From Thermoplasmata archaeon (GTDB lineage: Archaea > Thermoplasmatota > Thermoplasmata > RBG-16-68-12 > JAGMCJ01): a stretch of DNA of 6,226 nucleotides. The stretch lies in NCBI GenBank assembly GCA_023129265.1, contig JAGMCJ010000172.1, forward strand, positions 1 to 6,226, written 5' to 3'. Shown one piece after another: positions 1 to 4,098 of the stretch. Both the position numbers and the translations under genes were made by a program. The notes below the pieces were generated by a model. That model saw only the letters and a list, made by a program, of their open reading frames with translations. It did not search any database and was not told the DNA's origin. How positions within the stretch are numbered: the first letter of the stretch is position 1; each line of letters begins with the position of its first letter.

Positions 1-788
1 TCCACTTCTCTCGCTTTGAGGGCCTCTCCCTTGTCTCCAAGCTCTTTCTCCTTGAGGGCCAGCTTCCTGCCGATGTCCTTCACTTCGCTCTCCCTCTTCT
101 GGACGATCTCCTTCATCCTGCTGAGTTCGACCTCCATTTCCTTCTTCCTGGTCGAGATCTCCACGCCGTCAGCGCGCTTCTTTGTCATGTGCTTCAGTAT
201 TGCGAGGCTGCCTTGCTTGACCGCCTCGATCTCTGTCCTCAGCCCCTCCAGCGTCCTCTTGTACTCGTCGCTCTTCTCGAGCTCATGGGCGAGGGCGATC
301 TGGCTCTTCGTGAGCTCCTTCTCTTTCTCCCTGGCGAGGGTCTCGACGCCTTCCTCCGCGGTCCTCTCCTCGATCTTCCTCAGCTCTTGCTGGTGCCTCT
401 CCTCGGTGACCGTTCTCTCGAGCGTCTCCATGTCGGGGAGCTCGTCGACGAGCGCAGAGGGATAGGACTCCTTGATGTGCCGGATGCTGATCGATGATGA
501 CTTGTAGTCGTAGGAGTGGAGCTCGATGATGCTGTCATCCTTGATGCTGTCTCGCAAGATCTCCTTGAGCGCATCGCGGCCGTACAGCGGGCCAAAGTAG
601 TCGTGAAGTGCCAGTGTGCAGTGCCCGCCCTTGAAAACGATGCTTCCGATCGACTGAACGTTCTCCCTCATCGCGCTGACCCTCAAGGTCCCCGTGATCT
701 CCGAGTCCTTGATCCTCTCAAGGAAGTCCCTGAGGACGCCAGGCCCTCCGAAGGCAGTCTCTTCCAATTTACCCGCCGGCAACTCCAT
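1..788 (-). CDS. Partial protein: N-terminal DUF2226-like domain plus long coiled coil
   Basis: The frame is open from 788 to the left edge (262 residues visible, C-terminus missing). Residues 1-105 look like a small alpha/beta domain opening MELPAGK, with a TGTLRV strand near 33 and a VFKGG strand-turn near 50. This resembles archaeal DUF2226/DUF4388-type N-terminal domains, but I recall the family from pattern only. From about residue 118 to the edge the chain is almost all Glu, Lys, Arg, Leu and Ala with heptad-like spacing, as in a long coiled coil. An upstream in-frame ATG lies at 824. I prefer 788 because GGTG lies 5 nt before it and a TATA-like CTTATTAAT at 831-823 would place the transcript start near 801, downstream of the 824 ATG. 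The function is unknown. A role as a scaffold or regulatory adaptor is a guess. Confidence 0.8.
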   Translation of the reverse strand, partial: MELPAGKLEETAFGGPGVLRDFLERIKDSEITGTLRVSAMRENVQSIGSIVFKGGHCTLALHDYFGPLYGRDALKEILRDSIKDDSIIELHSYDYKSSSISIRHIKESYPSALVDELPDMETLERTVTEERHQQELRKIEERTAEEGVETLAREKEKELTKSQIALAHELEKSDEYKRTLEGLRTEIEAVKQGSLAILKHMTKKRADGVEISTRKKEMEVELSRMKEIVQKRESEVKDIGRKLALKEKELGDKGEALKAREV

Positions 789-793
789 TGCGA

Positions 794-797
794 CACC
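794..797 (-). promoter_or_regulatory. Ribosome binding site choosing the 788 start
   Basis: GGTG on the minus strand, 5 nt before ATG 788, matches the archaeal 16S tail (anti-SD core CACC). The ATG at 824 has no comparable site, so this element decides the start call. Confidence 0.45.
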
Positions 798-822
798 GAA
801 CTTGTTCGTGAATCTGCTCCCC

Positions 823-831
823 ATTAATAAG
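823..831 (-). promoter_or_regulatory. TATA-like box for the coiled-coil gene
   Basis: The minus strand reads CTTATTAAT here. At the usual archaeal spacing of about 26 nt it would start transcription near 801, giving a 13-nt leader before the ATG at 788. It overlaps the alternative ATG at 824, which argues against that upstream start. Confidence 0.4.
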
Positions 832-890
832 GGTTATCGCCCGATTTGGATTGTTGAGAATGTGCAGATCGGTGCGGACGCGTCATCAGA

Positions 891-907
891 GGGGAAAGGA
901 TTTATTG
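891..907 (+). promoter_or_regulatory. BRE/TATA-like promoter of the box C/D RNA
   Basis: The purine-rich stretch GGGGAAAGGA (891-900) is followed by TTTATT (901-906), like an archaeal BRE-TATA pair. The box centre lies about 25 nt before position 928, the first base of the terminal stem of the candidate small RNA. This spacing is what an independently transcribed archaeal RNA gene would show. Confidence 0.5.
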
Positions 908-927
908 TGAAAGACGAATCCGGGTTT

Positions 928-995
928 GGTGTTGATGATGAAAAGAGGGTCAGATGACCTTCCGGGATGATTGACCCTATGAGTGCTGAAACACC
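928..995 (+). ncRNA. Candidate box C/D guide sRNA
   Basis: Elements in order: stem strand GGTGTT (928-933); box C ATGATGA (935-941); a 12-nt guide (942-953); box D' ATGA (954-957); CCTTCCGG (958-965); box C' ATGATTG (967-973); a 12-nt guide (974-985); box D CTGA (986-989); stem strand AACACC (990-995). The outer C/D motif folds as a textbook kink-turn: a 6-bp perfect stem, 3-nt bulge G934-A935-U936, tandem G.A pairs (G937/A989 and A938/G988), U939/U987 and G940-C986. The inner C'/D' can also form tandem G.A pairs, with U972-A954 replacing the usual G-C pair and a 2-bp stem capped by UUCC. Both guides are exactly 12 nt, the archaeal norm. Such RNAs direct 2'-O-methylation by fibrillarin, Nop5 and L7Ae. 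By the N+5 rule both guides would target a cytidine, within CUGACCCUCUUU (D') and CACUCAUAGGGU (D). The target RNAs are not identified. Boxes C' and D' are degenerate. Confidence 0.7.
946..978 (-). terminator. Possible terminator hairpin of the minus-strand operon
   Basis: On the minus strand AGGGTCA (978-972) and TGACCCT (952-946) form a 7-bp inverted repeat, followed by CTTTTC. It lies 26 bp past the stop of the last ORF of the regulator block. The 19-nt loop is large and the T-run short, and the same bases are explained on the other strand by the guides of the box C/D RNA, so this is a weak call. Confidence 0.25.
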
Positions 996-1003
996 GTCCG
1001 CAT

Positions 1004-1189
1004 TCACTTCGAAGCCCCACTCTCGTCATCCTCACTGATGATGCCAAAGAGAAGACGGGTTCTGCGCAAACTAGCTCGCCGCTGCTTGAGCGCGAGCCGA
1101 CGGAACTTTGAAAGAGGATCAAGGAAACGGAGAACCTGGGGCAGTAGCGATGACTCCTTCGACACCTCCTTGCGATGTCGTGGCTTCAC
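1004..1189 (-). CDS. Probable small basic protein, 61 aa, function unknown
   Basis: The GTG start overlaps the TGA stop of the preceding DUF3467-like gene by 4 bp (GTGA at 1189-1186), the classic sign of translational coupling. Codons at both ends of the ORF favour G/C at the third position (AAG, GAG, GTG, TCG, ATC, GAC), as in real genes of this window. The protein has a Lys/Arg-rich N-terminus, a hydrophobic-basic middle (RFLDPLSKFRRLALKQRR) that could form an amphipathic helix, and an acidic tail (SEDDESG). No clear ribosome binding site precedes it. I recognise no family. Without the overlap I would have treated it as chance. Confidence 0.45.
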   Translation of the reverse strand: MKPRHRKEVSKESSLLPQVLRFLDPLSKFRRLALKQRRASLRRTRLLFGIISEDDESGASK

Positions 1190-1449
1190 TTCTTCTCTTC
1201 TTTCTCAATCTTTGACAGAGTATGCGATAGCAGGTCCCTCAGCACTCTGGTGGCGCTGAAGTCAAGTATCAGTTGACCATCAGCGACGTATGCCTTCTTT
1301 CCATCCTCAACAAGAACCATCTCGTTCCCAAAGTCTATCTTGACGATGCTTTTGGCCCGCGTGACTCCGAACACGTTCGCATAGTACTTTGTGAAAAGCG
1401 GCCCTCTCGCCCAACTCGATTCCTTTTCAATCTTGGTCTTCCTAGGCAT
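1186..1449 (-). CDS. DUF3467-like small protein, 87 aa
   Basis: The 87-residue protein opens with a short basic segment (MPRKTKIEKE). A YYANVFGV strand near 21 and a KIDFGN strand near 35 follow, then strands around 45-57, and it ends in a helix (ATRVLRDLLSHTLSKIEKEE). The order YAN, then DFG, then a C-terminal helix of the 'ALLxxLxxxLxxYE' kind resembles DUF3467, a family without assigned function; this match is from memory. The start is secure: GGAGGT lies 5 nt before the ATG. The first 8 bp overlap the end of the upstream winged-helix gene and the last 4 bp overlap the start of the next ORF, so it is the centre of a coupled operon. It may be a partner of the winged-helix protein, by context only. 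Confidence 0.75.
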   Translation of the reverse strand: MPRKTKIEKESSWARGPLFTKYYANVFGVTRAKSIVKIDFGNEMVLVEDGKKAYVADGQLILDFSATRVLRDLLSHTLSKIEKEEKK

Positions 1450-1957
1450 GATAAACCTCCGAAAGTCTCCTGGGTCCTGTCCTTTTTCGAATGTGATAGA
1501 TTCGCTTCTCTTCAACCACAAGTTCAGGGCACATAGCTGTGAAATCCTTTGACAAGGTCTCAAGCGGAGCAGTCTCCTCTCGGACGAGTTCCCGTCTCAC
1601 TGGGGCCTCGACAACTTCCGGCTCCTCTATGCCGAGTTCCTTCTCCATGATGGCTGCAATCAGGATCTTGTTGAGTCGGTACATTGTTTGAACGATCTCG
1701 GAGTCCTTGTTGAGTCTGTACAACTTAATGTTGCCCACCTGGTCGGTCTTGACAAGGATACCCCACTTCAGGAATCTTTTGACGATGTCGTTGCACGTTC
1801 TTCGTGAGGGGACTTCACTGATCTTCGCAAGTTCGGTTATGTTGAATGTGAAGTCTGGGCAAGACAAGAGGTATTCCAGGAGTTCCACCTCAGAAGATGT
1901 GCCAAGAATGCCCTCAAAAGGCTTCTCGAAGTCTTCATTCTCAGCCTTCGTTGACAC
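1442..1957 (-). CDS. Winged-helix DNA-binding regulator, 171 aa
   Basis: Residues 17-100 form a winged helix-turn-helix of MarR/ArsR type: helix SSEVELLEYLL (21-31), FNITELAKISEVPSRRTCND (38-57) as helix-turn-recognition helix, helix VKRFLKWGILV (59-69), a wing hairpin TDQVGNIKLYRLN (71-83), then a helix at 86-104. The tail (110-171) is rich in Glu and Val, then basic (KRIYHIRKRTGPRRL), and is not a domain I know. The likely role is a transcriptional regulator. The start is uncertain. The frame stays open up to a GTG at 2068, 9 bp after the previous gene, but the extra 37 codons look less coding and contain a TATA-like CTTATA at 2046-2041. I prefer GTG 1957, which leaves a family-typical short N-terminus, although the GGAGGT before it touches the start codon with no spacer. 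Confidence 0.75.
   Translation of the reverse strand: MSTKAENEDFEKPFEGILGTSSEVELLEYLLSCPDFTFNITELAKISEVPSRRTCNDIVKRFLKWGILVKTDQVGNIKLYRLNKDSEIVQTMYRLNKILIAAIMEKELGIEEPEVVEAPVRRELVREETAPLETLSKDFTAMCPELVVEEKRIYHIRKRTGPRRLSEVYHA
1455..1460 (-). promoter_or_regulatory. Strong ribosome binding site of the DUF3467-like gene
   Basis: GGAGGT (1460-1455) ends 5 nt before ATG 1449. It is the best Shine-Dalgarno match in the window. It lies inside the upstream gene's last codons and shows that the start is 1449, not the in-frame ATG further upstream at 1563. Confidence 0.8.
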
Positions 1958-2040
1958 ACCTCCCTGCTTTCCATAGAACGGGACTTCTTCGAGTGTACCG
2001 AGAACAATAGGACATACCAGAGGAATAATCCCCGGGTTCG

Positions 2041-2046
2041 TATAAG
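2041..2046 (-). promoter_or_regulatory. Weak TATA-like box before the second winged-helix gene
   Basis: CTTATA on the minus strand would start transcription near 2018, giving a leader of about 60 nt to GTG 1957. It may allow separate expression from the upstream regulator. The match is short and lies in a possible coding extension. Confidence 0.25.
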
Positions 2047-2077
2047 TAGTTTGTGCAGAAATTCTCACACTACTGTT

Positions 2078-2578
2078 CTATATTCTGCCGTACTCCCTCA
2101 ACACTCTCTCTGTTTCTCCAGCATCGACCCAGAAGGTTCTTCGCGACTTCGCCTTCGGTTTTTCTCCAAGAAGGCCCTTGTTCTTCAGGTTCTGGATAAC
2201 CCTCTTCAGGTTCTTGATTTTTCGACCCAAGTCTCTTTTGATCAATTCGATTGGTTGAGTCCTGCTCGGAGTGATGCGTCTCTTGTGAAACATATAGAAC
2301 AGGAAGTTGATTTCGTCGTCCGAAAACTCGGACAAGTCTCTAGGGGGTTTCTTGCTCGGAGTTTCCTCTTTCGTGGTTGCCGCCTCATCATCGATTTCCA
2401 CGTGCACCCAGAACATCCTCCCCGTCTGACGTGGATCCCACTTCAAAATGGCTGAATCACTATTTAGTCCTTCACCTGCAGTATCCTCTGGAAACGCCCC
2501 ACTTGGTACACGGGAGCGCGAAATCACACTAGATTCTCTTCCGCTCAAGGTGTGATTCCGTGCCGAGGAATCGGACAT
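2078..2578 (-). CDS. Winged-helix protein, 166 aa, probable regulator
   Basis: The C-terminal half (residues 82-166) reads as a winged helix: helix SEFSDDEINFLFYMFHKRR (83-101), helix near PIELIKRDLG (109-118), a strongly basic recognition-type helix RKIKNLKRVIQNLKNKGLL (119-137), and a wing ending in RRTFWVDAGE. The N-terminal part (1-45) is Ser-rich and low in complexity. A short motif (MFWVHVEID, 55-63) resembles the FWVDAGE of the wing, possibly a repeated strand. The ATG at 2578 is tentative: no Shine-Dalgarno precedes it, and the minus-strand TATA-like GATATAATT at 2590-2582 would start transcription inside the ORF near 2560. A start at TTG 2548, GTG 2527 or ATG 2416 is possible. It is the first gene of the regulator block and is divergent from the thioredoxin gene, a layout often seen with locally acting regulators. 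Confidence 0.65.
   Translation of the reverse strand: MSDSSARNHTLSGRESSVISRSRVPSGAFPEDTAGEGLNSDSAILKWDPRQTGRMFWVHVEIDDEAATTKEETPSKKPPRDLSEFSDDEINFLFYMFHKRRITPSRTQPIELIKRDLGRKIKNLKRVIQNLKNKGLLGEKPKAKSRRTFWVDAGETERVLREYGRI
2522..2557. repeat. Inverted repeat AATCACAC / GTGTGATT
   Basis: Perfect 8-bp arms (2522-2529 and 2550-2557) are separated by 20 bp, so the arm centres are 28 bp apart. They fall at the 5' end of the first winged-helix ORF, close to where its transcript would begin. This could be an autoregulatory operator pair or a leader hairpin. The evidence is the symmetry alone. Confidence 0.35.
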
Positions 2579-2580
2579 AG

Positions 2581-2589
2581 AATTATATC
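2581..2589 (+). promoter_or_regulatory. TATA-like box in the divergent region, probably thioredoxin promoter
   Basis: AATTATATC on the plus strand would give a start near 2611, leaving a leader of about 50 nt with GGGAGG (2647-2652) 10 nt before ATG 2663. The reverse complement is also TATA-like, so the same AT-rich patch could serve the minus-strand regulator gene. Confidence 0.4.
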
Positions 2590-2597
2590 GCCAAAGC

Positions 2598-2616
2598 GTT
2601 TCACACGAGCTGAAAC
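2598..2616. promoter_or_regulatory. 19-bp palindrome GTTTCA-N7-TGAAAC, candidate operator
   Basis: Perfect 6-bp arms are centred at 2607 with a 13-bp arm spacing, a size typical for dimeric winged-helix proteins. The palindrome overlaps the expected thioredoxin transcript start and lies about 20 bp upstream of the TATA-like box as read from the minus strand. A bound dimer could block one promoter and influence the other. No binding is shown by the sequence. Confidence 0.4.
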
Positions 2617-2662
2617 ATCCGCCTGAACGCGATGTTCGCAGCCTGCGGGAGGAAACGACATC

Positions 2663-3020
2663 ATGGAAGACGTGATTGAGGTTGATGATGGCACGTGGGA
2701 GAGTGCGATTGAGAAAGACAAGAAGCCCGCGGCGGTGATGTTCTACAGCCCCACGTGCGCGTACTGCGCTCAGATCGAGCCGTACTTCGCGGACTCGCAA
2801 AGGATTGCGAAGACAGGGTCGTGTTCGCCAAGCTGAACATCATGGCCAGTGCATACACGGCTGGTAGATACGGCGTCATGAGCACGCCCACGTTCAAGTT
2901 CTTCTGCAGTGGGCGTCCAGTCCAGGAGCTTGTGGGAGCTGTCTATCCGCCACTCCTGAAGAAGAGCCTTACGAAGAGGCCCCGCCCGGCGAGGACGAGA
3001 CTCAGTCAGAACAGATGTAG
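2663..3020 (+). pseudogene. Thioredoxin-fold gene with one clear frameshift and perhaps a second
   Basis: ATG 2663 opens a thioredoxin-like frame: MEDVIEVDDGTWESAI, strand AAVMFYSP, and redox motif C32-A-Y-C35 (TCAYCAQIEP). This frame stops at 2834-2836 after 57 codons. From 2794 the next frame resumes the fold exactly: LAKDCEDRVVFAKLN, YGVMSTPTFKFF with the cis-Pro TPT motif, then PVQELVGAVYPPLLKKSL. One missing base at about 2793/2794 (GCGGA-CTCGCAAAG) would restore a single ORF. After about 2970 this frame turns into an Arg-rich tail ending at 3027. A further one-base loss near 2972 would instead give an acidic tail EEAPPGEDETQSEQM ending TAG 3018-3020. The intact product would be a cytoplasmic thiol-disulfide protein of about 119 aa. 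Either the gene is newly broken or the assembly has base errors. No slippery heptamer is visible. Confidence 0.75.
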
Positions 3021-3517
3021 TCGATGAACTCGTTCAGCGGGAAGCCGTCCTCCCACTTCATGACGAAGTAGTCCTTGGGCGTGACCCTCGCCTTGGGGAG
3101 CCGCTTGTACAGAATCCTTTGCTGACCCTTGAAGTGTTTCTTCACGGGCAGCGTGAAGAGCCGCCAAGCATCACCGCGCTGACCCTTCAGCCTATAGGCG
3201 TAGATCGGAACGAGGCCCGCCTTGCCGCATTTCTCTATCATGTCCTCGGCCTGGTTCGTCACCCTTGCGGACTGGCTGAACCTTAGCGTACTGGATTTGG
3301 ATGACTTCACCTCTATCGGGAAGCCTATGTCGCCGCGCAACGCCATCAGGTCAACACCGAAGGAACCCGCCGCGCGCATGACGATGAAAGGGCTATCGCG
3401 GATCCTCCTGTAGTTGTCCGTTTCCTCTTCGTCACACGACCTCGTGACCTTGTCCAGCATCTCAAGGTCGCCCTGCAAGATGCCCTTGAGCTCCCGCTCG
3501 AAAATACCTCTCGCCAC
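3002..3517 (-). CDS. hjc: Holliday junction resolvase Hjc
   Basis: Hjc cuts four-way DNA junctions symmetrically during recombination and fork repair, as a dimer with a PD-(D/E)XK nuclease fold. The catalytic set is visible: FERELKG (E9), then VMRAAGSFGVDLMAL (R48, G51, S52, D56), then IEVKSS (E69, K71). These align with E9, D33, E46 and K48 of known archaeal Hjc. At 171 aa it is longer than the usual 120-140. The excess is a charged insertion (about residues 16-42) between the first helix and the first strand, plus a longer C-terminus (from about 122). The GTG start has no Shine-Dalgarno but lies 28 nt from the centre of a TTTATAA box, so a leaderless transcript fits. Its 3' end overlaps the convergent thioredoxin gene by about 19 bp. 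Confidence 0.9.
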   Translation of the reverse strand: MARGIFERELKGILQGDLEMLDKVTRSCDEEETDNYRRIRDSPFIVMRAAGSFGVDLMALRGDIGFPIEVKSSKSSTLRFSQSARVTNQAEDMIEKCGKAGLVPIYAYRLKGQRGDAWRLFTLPVKKHFKGQQRILYKRLPKARVTPKDYFVMKWEDGFPLNEFIDYICSD

Positions 3518-3541
3518 TGGAAGGATAATATACTTTCGCTC

Positions 3542-3548
3542 TTATAAA
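3542..3548 (-). promoter_or_regulatory. TATA box of hjc, near-symmetric and possibly shared with the GNAT gene
   Basis: The minus strand reads TTTATAA, centred 28 nt before GTG 3517, which places the transcript start at or next to the start codon. The plus strand reads CTTATAAAT, which would start the GNAT transcript near 3571 with a leader of about 39 nt. It is the best TATA match between the two divergent genes. Confidence 0.5.
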
Positions 3549-3609
3549 TGTGACTAGAGATTTGTCATTAGAGAAACCATTATTCCCTGACGCATGATGG
3601 GGTTCCGTG

Positions 3610-4098
3610 ATGATCAGGGAAACCAATGCTCACGATACCGAAGATGTCTTGCATCTCATCGCGTGCCAGTCGCACGAAGACCAGAAACACGCAGGCGTCA
3701 ACGAGAGCTTTGAGGACATCTACCGCGGATGGAGAAGGAGAGGCCTCACAAGGAGATACGACGGGGAGATTTTTCACGTCGTTGATGAGAGGGACGGCGA
3801 GATCGTGGGCATCTGCGGCATGAGCATTTCCACGGACGGAGAGACATCAATGGGCGAGCTGACGACGATGTACGTCAAGCCAGAGCATAGGAGGAAAGGC
3901 ATCGCCCTCAGGCTCATGAAAGAGATCACAGACCTTGCGAGAAAGAAAGGCGTCGAGTTCATCTTCGCTTGGACAAGGCAAGAGGCAACCGCCGCGAAGG
4001 CGCTCTATGAGAAGGTCGGGTACGAGGAGAATGTCCAGCCTATCTACTACAAGATCGTGCATGAGACAGAGCCCGCTAAACCCGAACAGGCCGACTGA
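3610..4098 (+). CDS. GNAT-family N-acetyltransferase, 162 aa
   Basis: GNAT enzymes move an acetyl group from acetyl-CoA to an amine. The acetyl-CoA site is clear: strand ELTTMYVKP (83-91), then the pyrophosphate loop HRRKGIA (93-99; R/Q-x-x-G-x-A) and helix LRLMKEITDLARKKG (100-114). Motif B follows: strand VEFIFAWT (115-122), then AAKALYEKVGYEEN (128-141). The N-terminal strand MIRETNAHDTEDV and an Arg-rich stretch (RGWRRRGLTRRY, 39-50) may face the substrate, which cannot be named. ATG 3610 is preferred over GTG 3607, with GGGG 7 nt upstream as a weak ribosome binding site. The tail is acidic and Pro-containing. The last 23 bp overlap the convergent tgt gene. Confidence 0.85.
   Translation: MIRETNAHDTEDVLHLIACQSHEDQKHAGVNESFEDIYRGWRRRGLTRRYDGEIFHVVDERDGEIVGICGMSISTDGETSMGELTTMYVKPEHRRKGIALRLMKEITDLARKKGVEFIFAWTRQEATAAKALYEKVGYEENVQPIYYKIVHETEPAKPEQAD

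Noticed and set aside
16..827. Plus-strand open frames of 149, 102 and 103 codons at the left end
   Set aside because: They are antisense to the open minus-strand coiled-coil gene, whose Glu/Lys/Leu codons rarely create stops on the other strand. The products are Ser/Leu/Phe-rich with no domain logic.
1035..1042. Second possible box C (CTGATGATG)
   Set aside because: No box D at suitable distance and no flanking stem, unlike the 928-995 element.
886..1122. 78-codon minus-strand frame
   Set aside because: It overlaps the better supported 61-aa ORF and the box C/D RNA in another frame, has no ribosome site, and its product looks random (Ser/Arg-rich).
1038..1259. 73-codon plus-strand Arg-rich frame
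   Set aside because: It is antisense to the operon, has no ribosome site or promoter, and its Arg-rich product is typical of antisense translation.
1450..1563. Upstream extension of the DUF3467-like gene to ATG 1563
   Set aside because: It lies within the upstream winged-helix gene in a different frame, and GGAGGT directly supports ATG 1449.
2579..2800. 74-residue N-terminal extension of the first winged-helix gene
   Set aside because: It runs antisense through the divergent promoter and the start of the thioredoxin gene; the codons follow the thioredoxin frame on the other strand.
2788..2836. Programmed frameshift in the thioredoxin gene
   Set aside because: No slippery heptamer or downstream pseudoknot-like element is visible near the join; a simple one-base loss explains the data.
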